Source: Allantophomopsis cytisporea (Eukaryota > Ascomycota > Leotiomycetes > Phacidiales > Phacidiaceae). Taken from it: 64,000 bases of DNA. The position numbers and the translations under genes were made by a program. The stretch spans positions 2,356,001-2,420,000 of the forward strand of contig CP103037.1 in the NCBI GenBank assembly GCA_024752435.1, in the 5' to 3' direction. The notes beneath the pieces were generated by a model. The model worked only from the letters and a program-made list of their open reading frames with translations, was not told the DNA's origin and did no database searches. This document shows positions 45,938 to 58,239 of the stretch, in pieces (the first letter of the stretch is position 1; each line of letters begins with the position of its first letter).

Positions 45938-46334
45938 ACCTTTCCTTCCTCTCAGTCCACGATTGAAGAAAATAACTATGGCTGGCAAAAAGACATCAAT
46001 GCAAATTGTGGTTGTGGTCAGTCCTGAATCATACCGCATTCACGATACCCGAAGTTTTAGCATGGGCGGCGTTTGGTTACATGGTTACTTATGGAATAAT
46101 CGAAGAAAAATGCAACACATTCGAACGCAAGTCGAACACAAAGCGAAACTAGCGAGAGCATAAGATCATGTATAGAAGATCTCATCCAGGCTATATATTC
46201 CATAGCGAGCTCGATTGAATCGTGGGTCGTCATGCACACAGGTTACGTCATACGCAAGACGAGCGTCATAAATTAAATTTTGAGCTCCATCCTAACAATC
46301 ACACAACAAGAAACAAAACATCAATTCACCTAAA
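45938..46334. other. short intergenic region
   Basis: 3' flank of SLX9 and promoter of the following gene; small frames at 45921-46163 have no support. Confidence 0.5.
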
Positions 46335-47375
46335 ATGCCGATCTCTAGAAGCTCTCTCAATTCCATCCCAACATCTTTCGCCTCTGTTTCTCTTGGATCG
46401 CCAAATGATCCTCTCCCCACGAAGCTCTCAGCCATCTCATCTGCAGGCTTTCAAGCTATAGAGCTTGGTTTCACCGACCTTCTCTCTTTCGCCTCTACGC
46501 ATCATGGACGCGAAATCCAAGAAGATGATTACGAAAATCTATGCAGTGCAGGTGCTGAAGTCTCAAAGCTCTGCGCAGCGAACAATCTGAAAGTCATGAT
46601 GCTACAACCATTCTCGAACTTTGAAGGCTGGCCGACGGGCTCGCCAGAGCGCTCAGACGCTTTCGATCGGGCTAGGGGCTGGATCAAGATCATGCAGGCC
46701 GTTGGTACAGATATGTTGCAAGTAGGCTCGTCGGACTCGCCATCTATCACATCAGATGTCAACAGATTAGCAGCAGATCTCGCCGAGTTAGCGGACTTGC
46801 TTGCAGCACACGGTTTCCGACTCGCGTATGAGAACTGGTGCTGGGCAACTCATGCGCCGACGTGGCGCGAGGTATGGGAGATAGTCAAGCTTGCTGATAG
46901 GAAGAATATTGGGCTATGCTTGGATACCTTCCAGACGGCAGGCGGAGAGTGGGCGGACCCCACTACAAAATCGGGGCTCATTGAATCAATGTCACGCGAT
47001 GAGCTAGAACAACGCTTCAAGGCCAGTCTTGCAGCGCTGAGCAAGACTATCCCGAAGGACAAGATCTACTTGTTACAGATTAGTGACGCATATAAGCCAC
47101 CGACACCATTGGAGGATAAGCCAGGTGCGGATGGCACAAGGCCAAGAGGTCGCTGGAGCCATGATTTCCGCCCATATCCGTTCAATGGCGGATACTTGCC
47201 TGTGGTTGAAGTTGCGAAGGCAGTGCTGGAGACCGGGACCAGGTGCTGGTTTAGTTTAGAGGTGTTTGACGGTGGAGAAGATGGGAATAGCGGGATGAAG
47301 TATGACTTGCAGAAGTTCGCGAAGGGCGCGAAGTCTTCGCTCGATAAATTGCTCGATGAGTGTGCAGATTCTTGA
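46335..47375 (+). CDS. 3-dehydroshikimate dehydratase-like TIM barrel (sugar phosphate isomerase/epimerase fold)
   Basis: Single-exon gene of 346 residues in the AP-endonuclease-2/sugar isomerase superfamily. Layout and length suit fungal 3-dehydroshikimate dehydratases (quinate pathway QA-4/QutC type), which make protocatechuate. Putative metal ligands run in the expected order: Glu166 in LAYENWCW, Asp197 in GLCLDTFQ, Gln248 in LLQISDAY and Glu309 in WFSLEVFD. The N-terminus (SFASVSLGSPNDPLPTKLSAISSAGFQAIE) matches the first strand and helix. No other quinate-utilisation gene (dehydrogenase, dehydroquinase, permease, activator) lies in the window, so a paralogue with another keto-sugar or shikimate-like substrate is possible. 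The start context is AAAATGCC. Confidence 0.75.
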   Translation: MPISRSSLNSIPTSFASVSLGSPNDPLPTKLSAISSAGFQAIELGFTDLLSFASTHHGREIQEDDYENLCSAGAEVSKLCAANNLKVMMLQPFSNFEGWPTGSPERSDAFDRARGWIKIMQAVGTDMLQVGSSDSPSITSDVNRLAADLAELADLLAAHGFRLAYENWCWATHAPTWREVWEIVKLADRKNIGLCLDTFQTAGGEWADPTTKSGLIESMSRDELEQRFKASLAALSKTIPKDKIYLLQISDAYKPPTPLEDKPGADGTRPRGRWSHDFRPYPFNGGYLPVVEVAKAVLETGTRCWFSLEVFDGGEDGNSGMKYDLQKFAKGAKSSLDKLLDECADS

Positions 47376-48043
47376 GGGTGTCTCTCGACTTCTTCATAGT
47401 ACTTGTATAATCTGCTTGATTTTCTGTAGTATATCAATACTTGAAAATTGGAGCTATCATTGACAATATATACCAATGCACGCTGTAGCCAAGATATTGA
47501 GAACTTTACATATGCTTTGTATAACCTTTGAGGGAGTAGAGCTATTCAGAGCGTATAGCTAATGTCAGCCTAGCCTTGTATTTCTCATGCTCTCAATGAA
47601 AGTTATACCATTGTTTATAGCCATAAAGTTACTTAAGATTGCACATTTTTGGCTGGTTTAGCACGACTATTGACATGTGATGTTTCACTCGACATCAGAC
47701 CAAGATGTTTTCTCTCTGTATTTAAGTTTATTTTAATGCTGTTCCTCTCGTATATCCTTCCTGTTGTTTCCATGCGCCAACGCTCAAATAAAAACCCAAC
47801 GCACTCCCAATCCACCCACCATATTTCACAACTCACATCACAATCACGATCAACCAAAACCCCGAAATAAAATCCTCCAACTGTGATCATCGAACTGGCC
47901 TATCTGGCACCGAGTCGATTCTCGGCGGGCTCTGAGAGTGATGTTTGCCCTTTGCGAATGGGCTCGGGCTTCGACGATCGATATCATGACTGCGTCGCAA
48001 TACAATTAGCCAACGGTCCTACCTCGCCAGACCGGACAAAAAC
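47376..48043. other. intergenic region between convergent genes
   Basis: Two 3' flanks. The frames at 47633-47890 (minus) and 47649-47870 (plus) overlap and are unsupported. A possible extra 3' exon of the deneddylase gene would lie in 47890-48040. Confidence 0.45.
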
Positions 48044-49097
48044 TTACGACCGTCTCCTCTCTCCCTCTTTTCGATACATCTCAATAGTCCTGTACATCTC
48101 CTTCCGCCCGCCAATAGCATCAATATGCTTCCCGCCCATACTCATGCTAATCTTGCTCTTAGCATTGACGGTCAGCAACCTCTTCATAAGATGGCGCATC
48201 TCCATACAGACATAAACACCGCAATCGCTACTATTAGCTTGCTGGGGGCTGTCGCTAAGATTGTTGAAGATCAATCGACGACCAAGGAGATGTGCGAGTT
48301 TCTGCGTTGCGAGACCAGCTTCGTTGTAGTTCGATGGCGAAAGCGAGTCGTAGTGGAAGGCTACTCCGTCGATGATAGACACGAGCAGCAGTGACCAGTG
48401 CGAGCCACCTTCGGCAACGGAGACATTGCGTGCGTCATTGATGGGCAGGAATATGTGCGTTGTGTGCGTGAAGTCCGGGAGCGCTTCTTTGAGTGTGAGG
48501 GGGTCGGGCGTTTGCATCAGCATGAAGGCCATTGATGGTCGGAGGAGCACGATGCGCGAATTGGGGTACTGGGTGAGAGTTTCACGTTCCAGGTATCTGC
48601 GCTTGTAAGTTCTTGTTCACTTGGTGTTGGGTATCGAGAACGGCGTACTCTTCCCAAAAAGCTATCATCTACACCTGTCAGTCGAATGCCCGAGAATAGT
48701 TTGACTGTGGTTCATATCCTTACATTGTCTGTAAGCCAGTCATTCTTGAGGGTATCGACATCCTCTCTCGTCACTATCCTATCAGCAGCTGGGCAGATAC
48801 TATTATGGAATATAACGTACATCGGATATCGAAGTCTTCGTGGTGAGTCAGTATAAGTTTCTCAAAGCCAAGGGCGCAACTTACAGCTCAAATATGCATC
48901 ATCTGGCGAAAGCTAGGAGAAAGTCAGTAAAAAGCCATCTCTAAGACTACATCGCATAATCCGGACTGTTTGCCCCGCAGCAAACGGGTGATAGGGACGA
49001 TGAAGAGCAGAAGAGATCAAGTACAAACCCTTACCGTTTCGCCGAAGTGCTTGCTGACTCTCCCGCCGAACGGATGAAAGCCGCCATCGCTAGGCAT
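48044..49097 (-). CDS. SENP8/DEN1-like NEDD8-specific cysteine protease (C48 family)
   Basis: Ulp1-fold cysteine protease expected to mature NEDD8/Rub1 or remove it from targets. Six minus-strand exons fit in phase: 49097-49035, 48912-48885, 48835-48821, 48773-48724, 48668-48649 and 48596-48044, giving 242 residues. Four internal exons are only 28, 15, 50 and 20 bases. Joined, they read LSPDDAYLSYFDIR, LTREDVDTLKNDWLTDN and MIAFWEEYLERE, the typical deneddylase start. Catalytic residues are His125 in GGSHWSLL, Asp142 in HYDS and Cys184 in SSDCGVYVC, with oxyanion Gln178. The stop at 48044 overlaps a GTAAGT donor-like string, so a further 3' exon is possible. SUMO-specific Ulp proteases are larger with long N-termini, which favours NEDD8 here. 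Confidence 0.88.
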
Positions 49098-49858
49098 AAT
49101 GAAAGATCAAAATTCAATATCTCGTATGTCGAGTGTTGTTCTGACAATCCGGCTTCGGTCAGTGCAGGGAAGCCGACCACGCGTCCAGGATAAGGTCCGC
49201 TATGATACCGGGATGTAGATCGTGGAGGGATGGCTATAGAGATGGAGGGAGAGAGGTTTGGATTGTGCTGCAGGGTAGATATCTCGTTTGCCAAAAAGTG
49301 AAGGGATATGTGATAGACTTAATTGTGATTTTTCGTGTGGAATTGCTGGATATAGAATGATCAACTAAAGGTCCAAGGGTCTCTTCTCCCGCAAATTGAG
49401 AAATGATTGTAAGATGGTGGGGAAAGGCGGCCTGGCAAATCCTCGGTCTTATTTTGTGCGTGGTCTAGCCAAGAATGCAACGTCATTCATCTATTTGACA
49501 GGCTGAAGCTCAAGCGAGGCACGAGCTGACGACCACTTATCTCAATCTAACCTCATTCATCATCAAGAACACCATCCTCATGATACCTGTGAATATGCTT
49601 GATTGCCTGTGTAAGCAAGTTGCCCCTAAAGCTCGTCCAATAACATAATCATTATGCAGCCATGTAAAGCCCCGAACAACTCTAATTGACATGATTACGA
49701 AGATGCTGCAGCATGTACCTTCTCAAAATTTGCCAGTCCCAAAGCCAGTGTGTAAGCAATACACTTCCCACGTCAAAAAGCCATATAAGCAATATATATC
49801 ACAGGCCCTCCGCGCCAAAAGAAGCTAATGTAAGCAATACATCTCATCACACCTCAAC
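49098..49858. other. intergenic region
   Basis: Upstream region of the deneddylase and 3' flank of the long gene to the right. GTAAGCAA-type strings recur near 49612, 49751 and 49829. The minus-strand frame at 49031-49294 is a shadow of exon 1 in another frame. Confidence 0.5.
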
Positions 49859-52800
49859 TCACTTCGGAGCATACTTATCAAACAGGCTCTGCCAATATTT
49901 CTGTTTCGCCTCCCACTCCTCTTGAATCTCGCTCATCTTCACATCATTCCCTATATTGGCGACCGTTACGCTCAAAGAGCCGTACAGCTTGCCCAGATCG
50001 TTTGTTACTTCCTCGACAGCATGTTTGATACGAGTATGTCGGATTTCCTCATCCTTGAGGACTGGTGTGATGAGTTTCAGTCCGTTCTCCCGATATTCTG
50101 TGATGACCATGGCTATGGCATCTTCTTCGTGTGACATGCGCATGATAAGCTCCTACAACAAAGTTAGCGCTGGAAGTATGTGGGCTACATAGGCGCTTAT
50201 GCATACTTTGTTGATTCTTGAAAGCGCATCTGCCATATGACTGTAGTGGGGCTTCAGAGCATCTCGCCAGTCATCAGCATCCTTGCCAATCGGTGCGTTC
50301 AATTCCAGATCCCCCTCAGACTCGGACGAATCACTTGTTGAAGACACTAGGCCTTGGTCTTCGACGAGGGTCTTCTCATCGTCAAACAACCGATTTTTGC
50401 TTCCCAACATACTACGCTGTTCTTGAAGAGGTATGCGTGGCTTGACAGCGGACTTTGAGAGGTCCTGGAATTTCTTTGTGAGAAATGTTGGTGGTCGCAT
50501 TACGGAATGTTCATCCTCGGTGAAAGGGTCATTCAACTTGCTTGCTGGTATAATTGTCTTCGGAACACTGTTTGATTGCTCGACTCGACGACGATGAGAG
50601 ACTTCAATCAGCATTTCAGGATTTCCAACAATGCTGAAACCTCCGTGTGCCGACTTGTTTGACAGTATTGACACATCCTTTTCTAGCTTTGAAGGTAGTG
50701 TTTGTTGTTTCTGGATCTTGGCTGGCAAAGTAGGTGCTGCCATCTTCTGCTGTTCTGGTGACTCAAGAGGAGCAGCAAAAAGTCTCTTAACAATCCGCTT
50801 GTAGTTATTTGGAGCACCAACCAATGCTTTTGGACTTCCATTCTCATCAATTCTCGATACTTGTGCTATCGACTTATTGTTGACATCTGGAGGTCTTGGT
50901 GTGGAGTCGGAAATATCGTCGTCATCAATATCATCGTCATCGCTGATGAAGATTATTCGATCTTCTTGTGAGAACGGAACGATAACCGTAATTGGTGCCA
51001 AGTGGTTCTCCTGGACTTGATTCTCCTTTGTCGAATCCATAGACTTCATATTGTTTTGAGGCAAAGATGTCTTTTTTGTAAGTATGTCGCATAGCAGCTC
51101 ACTATCAGTTTGGTTAGAAGCTTTTATTGGACTGGAGGCCGCCTTCGATGGTTGGTTCTTTTTGATTGGCATGAGTCCCTGGTTACGAGGACCACTTGAC
51201 CCAAATCCGATAATTGCAGGCTTACGTATCATAGCATCATCAATTGCAGGATGCTCCTTGGCGACCGTGGGTACTGACTTCGCAGTTGCATCAGTTGCAT
51301 ATGTTCCAACATGAAGTTGAGCAGATGCAGCAATAACTCTGGCCATCTTATTCTCTTCAGGTGCTCGGATTCGTGGACTGAATTTAGAGGGCATATGTGG
51401 ACTTCTAGACGTTGGTTTTGACTTCATCTGTCTAGGAGGCGTCTCTAAGAGTCTTGTAGTTCCATGAACCTGCTTTGCTGGTGTCATATCTCTTGTTAAG
51501 GAGTTTTGGAGCTCTGACGCTTCGTCTTTACATTGCTTCTTTACCGGCCCCGAGTTCTCCGTAACGTTCTTCCGCTTCCTAGCATTCGTATTTCGAATGG
51601 CATCAGAGTTCCCGAACTCGACTGATGGTGTTTCTGCATCGGCATTTTGTCCTTCATCAATAACCTTCAAGGTCAACTCTGCGGCTTGTTGCTTTTTAAT
51701 TCTGAGCTGTGGTGAAGAGTTCAAGACCCTCTTTCTCGTTGAAGACACCTTTTCTGCTGCTGGAGCTGCTTCCGGAACAGGGCTACTCTGACGATAAGTT
51801 TCTGGAGAGGCTACTGGATCTGGAAGTCCATCAAGTAAACTATTCATGGCTTCTGCCATATCCTTGGCATTCTTCTTCTTGGGTGGTACTTCGATAACTG
51901 GCTCATCGTACTGATTCTGACACCGATCTTGTCTTTGCTCTTCAAATGCATCATCACGGCTAACAAGAGGATTCATCAATCCCATTTCGAACGCATCCTT
52001 CTCTTGTAATTCGCCCAACTCTACAGCCCGAGGCATCTTTGCATCATTAGGTAACACTCTCATATCTGAGGTTACATCGTTGGTGTCAATATTCTTGCGA
52101 ACTTCATTTGATGTAATCTTGTGTTTGAGGTGGTTATCCTTTTCACCTTGTGAAGCTTGGATGTCTTTCACAGTATTCAATGCAGTCACATTGGCGTTCT
52201 TATCAATCGTAACAGTCTTCGACATAGGAGCAGTATCTTCCAGGACATCTAGTGGTGCCGCGTTGTCATCTAGTATCTGCTCTACCTTCTCATTGTCTTT
52301 TGTTGTTGGCCGAGTGTGGCGAGGCTGAAGAACCCGGCCAACATCATCAATCGCTGCTTCATCAGAATTGATATCATGGATCTTGGATTTAGCCTTCTCT
52401 GCAGCGCGTCTTTGACTACGCTTAGTTTTGACTGGCTTTGTGGGAACCAATGATCTGGCCTTTGAAGAAGCTGTTTCTTTCTTCGGATTCTCCTTTTGCT
52501 TTGTAGGGGCTTTGCGTCCTTGCGCTTCTCTTGGTCTAGCTATGGGTTGTGAATCTGAAGAAGGAATTTCAAATTCATCTTTGGCGCTAGTAGGCAACGA
52601 AGGTTGCTTGTTATTCTTCAAACGTTTCCCTATTGGCTTTGGGGCAAGGCTGTACATTTTAGGCCTCTTCGATTGTATGTCCGAATCCTTTGCAGCTACT
52701 GGTCGTTTGTGCGAGACTTTGCTTGTCTCCTCCTTTGCAGCTTTGATGTTTCGCGACTTACTGAGGGAATTTGAAACTGTCGGTTTTGGAGTCGACACGT

Positions 52801-54974
52801 TTTGAGGTTCTTGACTTGACAAGGACCCTGAGGAAGGAAAGTTCTGAGGTAACTTTCGGCTCTTTTGTGTACTGGAAGTAGATTGGTCAGAATTTGCCTT
52901 GGTGGCAGTGATTGTTTTTGGACGAAGTTGAGTGATTGAAGTTTCTGGCTTTGAACTAGCTGATATAGCCACATCCAATGGTTTTGTTTGTAGTGGAGGT
53001 GATCCGAGGTTCTGGGGATTTCTCTGGTTATAAAGAGATGCTATCAACTCATCTATGCTACCAAGGTCTTTGCCATCAGCTCTCTGATTTCTAGGTGTGC
53101 ACTGATGATTATGTTTGACCGAGGCACTTGTAGAGACCCGTTCAGAGTTCTTTGGTACTTCTTGAGTGTCATCAGTATCGTTTGTCAAGGCATCATCTTC
53201 GATGATAATCTCTGGATTATTCAGAGCTTCTTCTGTCTCAGGGGCTTCATCTGGAAAATAAGCTGGTAAGTTTGCGTCCAGATAGTCGGGCTGGCCAGCA
53301 TTCTGTATCTCCGTGTCTTGCCCATCCTGGACAATATGCTCCGTGCCGAAACGTGCCTCATCCGACTCCGAAGCACTTGCGAAGTAAGGATTATCAAACT
53401 CATCTAATTCGTAACTGTCGGGTATGACCTTCTCCTTATCTTCAGTCCCATCCGAACCACCTTGTGGTATCTTCAATTGTGTCTTGATTGACGAAATTGG
53501 AAGATGGTCATATCGAGTGGCATCAGCCTCGAAGATCTCAAGACTTTGTGATATCTTTGAAGACGATTCTCCCCAGTCGAAGCCTATACTGGAATCTATT
53601 CTCCAAAATTCTTGGGATAAGTCTTCTGCTTCTTCGAAACAGCGTAGATGAAGCTCAAGCTCTTTGATTTGGGTGGGTTGCCCGTTAAGATAGCAGTGTT
53701 GCGTTCCTTCAAGCTGGATCATAAGATCTGTCGCTCCTTGAACCGCGCTTGCAAATTGCTCTGATCCATAGACACTGATGTTCTTGATATGTTTCAATGG
53801 AATCTCTAGGTGCTGGTCAAACTTGATATCTCTCGCCGGTATAAATACCACAAAATGCAATTGATCCAATCCAATATAAAACATCGAGGGCAGCTGGACC
53901 ATAGCCGTTGTTTGTGGGACAGTAGTTATACCCATCGAAAATCCTAGAAACTGATCTTCATCCGAATCGATGTACTCTGAAAGATATGACTGAAAGCTCT
54001 TGTGGAATTGTGAGCTTGGTAACATTGGATCAGGAAATTTGGTGTAGAAATTTTCTTCTGGATTCAACCATAAACTGGAAGGAGAGATTCCGGCTGCCAT
54101 GAGGGTTTTCAAAACCTGCCCGCCCACAAATTTGACGATAGGATCTTGTTCTGATACCATATTACTGCCAATTGCACGTCTTCAACATAAGCGTATGTAT
54201 GAAATAGGATATAAGATATGGTACATACTTGCAAGCTTCAGATGCCATTTCAATACGAAACATATTGCTGTCTTCACACTTCTCGAACAACATCTTGAAT
54301 ATAAGACCAACCTTGAGAGGAGAATATGTTAGCGAGTCTTACTGACTACATTTATGGAGCGTAACAAACATACCCATTGACGAAACTGCGTGCTCCGATT
54401 CAGCTCATTGAACTGCTGCAATAATAGCAGCAGAGATTCCTTGCTTATTTCATCGAATCGCTCGTAGGTTATGCTTCTCTTCTCGGGCGGTGGTCTGTCT
54501 GAGTATGTTGAGGACTATTGCGAATTAGCTGTGCTTTCGGAAGTATAGATGGATATATACTCACCGCTACTAGATATAGACATCGCTCAACATCGCGAGT
54601 ATATTCCGCCTTCGAAAGCAAACTTAATAGAATACTAAACGAAGGAGCGTCCAGTCTTTCACAGATACTCTCTTGGCCATCGTGATCTAGTGCTAATTTC
54701 AACTGAAGGACGTCACTTATCGACAGATACTCATTGTCTCCCAGAGAAGTGAGGAATGCCTTTAGTCCTGTAATCGTTTCTTGAGGGGGTCTATCTGGAA
54801 GTCAGTTGACGTGTTAAGCAACCGGTATTTAAAGATGCACTTTATTTCGCCATTGCTCTTAGCCGCGACTAAGAGTTTCTTGCAGAATTGTTCAACCGGG
54901 GTATCGTTCGTCTGTACATCCGCTTCTTTGCCCTTTTGTTTCGACAACTTCTTCCTACTTTTCTTCGGCGGCAT
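49859..54974 (-). CDS. Red1/SYCP2-like candidate meiotic chromosome-axis protein, 1611 aa
   Basis: Six minus-strand exons fit in phase: 54974-54841, 54790-54565, 54514-54374, 54311-54229, 54164-50207 and 50152-49859. After a basic start (MPPKKSRKKLSKQKGK), residues about 25-260 are helical repeats resembling an ARM-like fold. Residues about 265-385 are beta-rich (FLGFSMGITT, MFYIGLDQLHFVVFIPA, IPLKHIKNISVYG) and resemble a PH/Spt16M-type domain. About 1100 residues of Ser/Lys/Pro-rich disordered sequence follow, with many basic clusters and an acidic ISDDDDIDDDDISD run. The last 97 residues (own exon) are charged and helical and could be a coiled coil. This order, ARM then PH-like then disorder then C-terminal coiled coil, is that of yeast Red1 and vertebrate SYCP2. 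The family call is inference from layout and weak local resemblance; the gene model itself is firm. Confidence 0.6.
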
Positions 54975-55543
54975 TATGGTGGCCTGTAAGAAAACGCGTC
55001 AGTCCATCGATTGTTCGAACAAGTGTATCGCCATCACCTTGGACGCAATTTGCACGGTTTGCACTCGTATTCCACTTATCAAACGTGTCGAATCCGACTG
55101 GTCCTCAGCTAGCAATATTTTGCAGAGTGGATTAGGACAACGTACTTGGTGTTATTAAGAGACTATCAAGTAGGTCCTTGCATTCCTTGTCTTGGAAAGA
55201 CGTTAACACAATTCTCGATGCTGAACAGACGTGTAAGACGCGTTCAGATAGTTGGATCGCACCTAGCGCTCAGAGGTATTTTCTCGACTCAAAATTCGAT
55301 GATGATGTACAACTCTTGACATGAAGACAATTGTGGGACTTGAGCGATGAAAAGATGCATAGCTTTCAACGGATCTCACTTGACATCTATTGGATGATCT
55401 TTGCACAAACTTTCGAGGACTTTCTTTGGGGAACTTACAGATAGACATCTAACATCGAAAGTATGCTGAGATGATCACACGCCAACTTTTGGTGGTTTCT
55501 TCCACATCAAGTAGGCACCCACCCCAAGTCCCCTCGCTTATTC
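54975..55543. other. intergenic region upstream of the long axis-like gene
   Basis: Presumed promoter of the gene ending at 49859. The minus-strand frame at 55263-55448 has no support. Confidence 0.45.
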
Positions 55544-55672
55544 TCAACACCATACCTGTAGCATCACGGCATTCCCCCACGCCGTCGCAAAAGACAGCAG
55601 CGCTCGTCCCATAGCTATCACAGCCAAAGGAATAGCAAGAGCCCCATTACACTTCTTAGCAGAACCAGCCAT
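55544..55672 (-). CDS. possible small hydrophobic protein, 42 aa
   Basis: Minus-strand frame MAGSAKKCNGALAIPLAVIA and on, with a central hydrophobic helix and G+C-rich, coding-like codons unlike its AT-rich surroundings. It stops after QVWC; a donor-like GTATGG directly after the Gln codon suggests it may instead be a first exon spliced to something further left. No family is recognised. Confidence 0.25.
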   Translation of the reverse strand: MAGSAKKCNGALAIPLAVIAMGRALLSFATAWGNAVMLQVWC

Positions 55673-57025
55673 CACATGTCAGAGTACTTTCAAGTAGTAA
55701 AATAAGCCGTAGAATCTTCAACGAAGAGTGCGGTTGGCCGTGATGAATAAACCAACGCACTGCTTGGCTGCTGGCAGTCTGAACAAAACAAATCAATCAC
55801 TCGCAATTTCAAGCCTCAACATTTGGTTGATGACTTGCTTGCAGGCCCCAGGAGGTGTTTGAGCACACACATAAACAAATAAAAATTATAGTTATAAAAG
55901 AAAAACCCCATTGAAAATAGCAGTTGCAGAATAGAGAGGAAAAGTCAGATTAGAATCAATTGAACATATGTTCAAAATGATGATAAAAAGACATATCCTA
56001 TAATGGATACCTGAGCCAAACCCACTCTTCGTTACTCTTTTCTTTTCTTTTTTTTTTTTGGCTCCGCCGGCTGCTGGACTTTCTATCCCCAAATCCCACG
56101 TTTAGAAGCGAGATGTGCTTCTACGTGTGTGCTTGAACGTGTGTGCTTTCGTTCTTCCCTCTTAGTCTCTACCATTAGACTATGTGACAGTTCCCCACGC
56201 TCTTTCCTGGCTAACATTAGAAGTTAAAGGCAGTCTTCCTAATTTCCAAGTCGCGCTTCACAATTACGACAATCCAACTATAATGTCGGTTCAGTCCAAC
56301 AGGTATTCGTATCTAAGTGTACGTAAGTTACTTGGTTTGCTATGGATGACTACTCGTTGTCCATCAATGATACCCTGTCACCACCAGGAATAACAAGAGA
56401 AAAACATCATCCAGAAAAGAGGGAGCGTAGCTCACATAGACACAGAAACTCTGGACATTATAAGAACCGACTCAACATGAATACTTCAACGCCATATCAG
56501 TGATACAACCCACCTATGCTACCAAGTCTCAGCTCAATATGACTTCTCTTGAAACCCTCCAAACTATAGAAACGGACAAAGAACATCAGCATTCATGTAA
56601 AGATAGGGGGCAATATTCCAACTCCAGGCCCGATCAGAATGTAACATGAAGGCGAACAATCAAGCAAAATAACAATTCCTCTTATCGACATGAAGTTCAT
56701 TAAGGTTGATTTCATTCAATGTCGTTGAATCCCTCCGCACGTGCCATCAACGGTCCACCACATCCACAGCGCCACGGCCGACACCCGAGCCGAGGCAAGC
56801 TACCCCACAAACTACGTGACGACGGAGAATAAGATGCCATCATACCCACCCAGCAACTACATCAGAAGTTGGGCTTCATAATACTACTTTAGTATCTCTC
56901 ACACTCAATGAATCTCACATCCTGAATTCTCACGAATCCCCACGAATTTCAGTCCAAGACCACCCTCAACTTCATCTCCACGCTCCCTCGGCGCATAAAG
57001 GACGAGGTTCGAAATCCACATCATC
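55673..57025. other. intergenic region
   Basis: No gene seen. A T-run with TC repeats is at about 56036-56060. The minus-strand frame at 56905-57234 is a shadow of the small gene that follows. Confidence 0.45.
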
Positions 57026-57459
57026 ATGTTATCCACCCTCCAGCCCTCTCGCCCCACCGTACGTCCCCCCCCAATTCCCCATCCCCATCCATTCGCCCAT
57101 CCACAACTAACTAACAAGCACAGCTCCCCAAACCCTCCAATGCATCCCCAATGAACCAACAGCCCACACGCTCCCAGAGCACATCCGCACCACCCAATAC
57201 GCCACGCACCCAAATCGAAGCCCTGCCGCCTCATCCTCCTCTCGCATCCCCAAGATCTCTCACGCCCGCACTACTCATAGCCACTCTCGCCTCCCAATCA
57301 TGCGCACGGCCGTTCGACGCCGCGATTCGGCATCCGGTGTTCTTCACTGATAGAGTTCGGAGATCGGCGTTCGCGGAGCGGGTGACGGCGAATCCAGTCG
57401 CGACGGGGTATATCTTCCGGGAGAGGGAAAGGGAAGGTGGAGGAGGGGCGCGGTTGTGA
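57026..57459 (+). CDS. hypothetical protein, two exons, 122 aa
   Basis: Exon 57026-57058 (MLSTLQPSRPT) is joined across an intron with donor GTACGT and a doubled CTAACTAAC branch string before CACAG to exon 57124-57459, in phase 0. The product is Pro/Ser/Thr-rich in its first half and has a basic, Arg- and Ala-rich second half (CARPFDAAIRHPVFFTDRVR). The N-terminus is Ser/Arg-rich without acidic residues and could be a mitochondrial presequence. No family is recognised. The strong branch point and GC-rich coding body are the support. Confidence 0.45.
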
Positions 57460-57899
57460 GTGATGCAAGGGGTGAGGGTGAAGGTGAGGTTGGGACTTGG
57501 AGTTCGGAGTCTGGACACTTGAATTCTGGGGCAGGTTTATTTGGACTTTATGGCATTCTTGATATTATGGACGGGAGCGGCGGTTGTTATTTGGTGATTG
57601 GATGAGATGATACCACGGCAATTCGAAGAAAGAGGAGAGAGCAAGGCGGCAATGTTTCACCGGATGAGAGGAAAGTAATTGTTTGGGGGTATATATTAGA
57701 TACCTGAAATTGCCCTCGAATATTGAATCATCTTTCTTCTTTAGGATCATCCTAGGATTCGAGACAGCTTAGCGGCTTATAGCTAATAACTAAATTGGAG
57801 TAGCTCTTAATAATCGATGAGTAGTCAATTCACAGCACAACACTTTTACAATTTTCAGTAAATGAGTAAGTATTGTTTCTACTTTAGATTGTCTCTTTT
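57460..57899. other. intergenic region, nothing seen
   Basis: 3' flank of the hypothetical gene; no coding signal. Confidence 0.45.
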
Positions 57900-58061
57900 T
57901 CAAGACATGATAATGAATCTAACCTGGACATACAGCCGCCATTGATTCATTGTAGATGCTGATGCCTCACCAATTCCATTAGTTTCTAGAGCTTGCTTCA
58001 TATCATATTTATCATGATGTTTCGTGGGCTCCTTATTCTTGACGATTGAAGGAGTTGCCAT
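57900..58061 (-). CDS. possible small protein, 53 aa
   Basis: Minus-strand frame MATPSIVKNKEPTKHHDKYD and on. Its first 46 codons are hydrophilic and coding-like and end at CAG followed by a GTTAGA donor-like string, so the last residues may belong to an intron. No homology is recognised and no partner exon is certain. Confidence 0.22.
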   Translation of the reverse strand: MATPSIVKNKEPTKHHDKYDMKQALETNGIGEASASTMNQWRLYVQVRFIIMS

Positions 58062-58239
58062 GATTGGTAGACTCAATGAATTGCAAAAATAATGAAAATG
58101 AAGAACTGAAAGTAGTCAATGAAATGAGAAAAGATTGTAAAGAAAAACTTGAGAGATCTGAATACAAGGCATACCAATAAAAAGTCTACATATACCTACA
58201 ACTCGCGTCTGTTGTTGTGTGGTATGCCCAAGTATCCTG

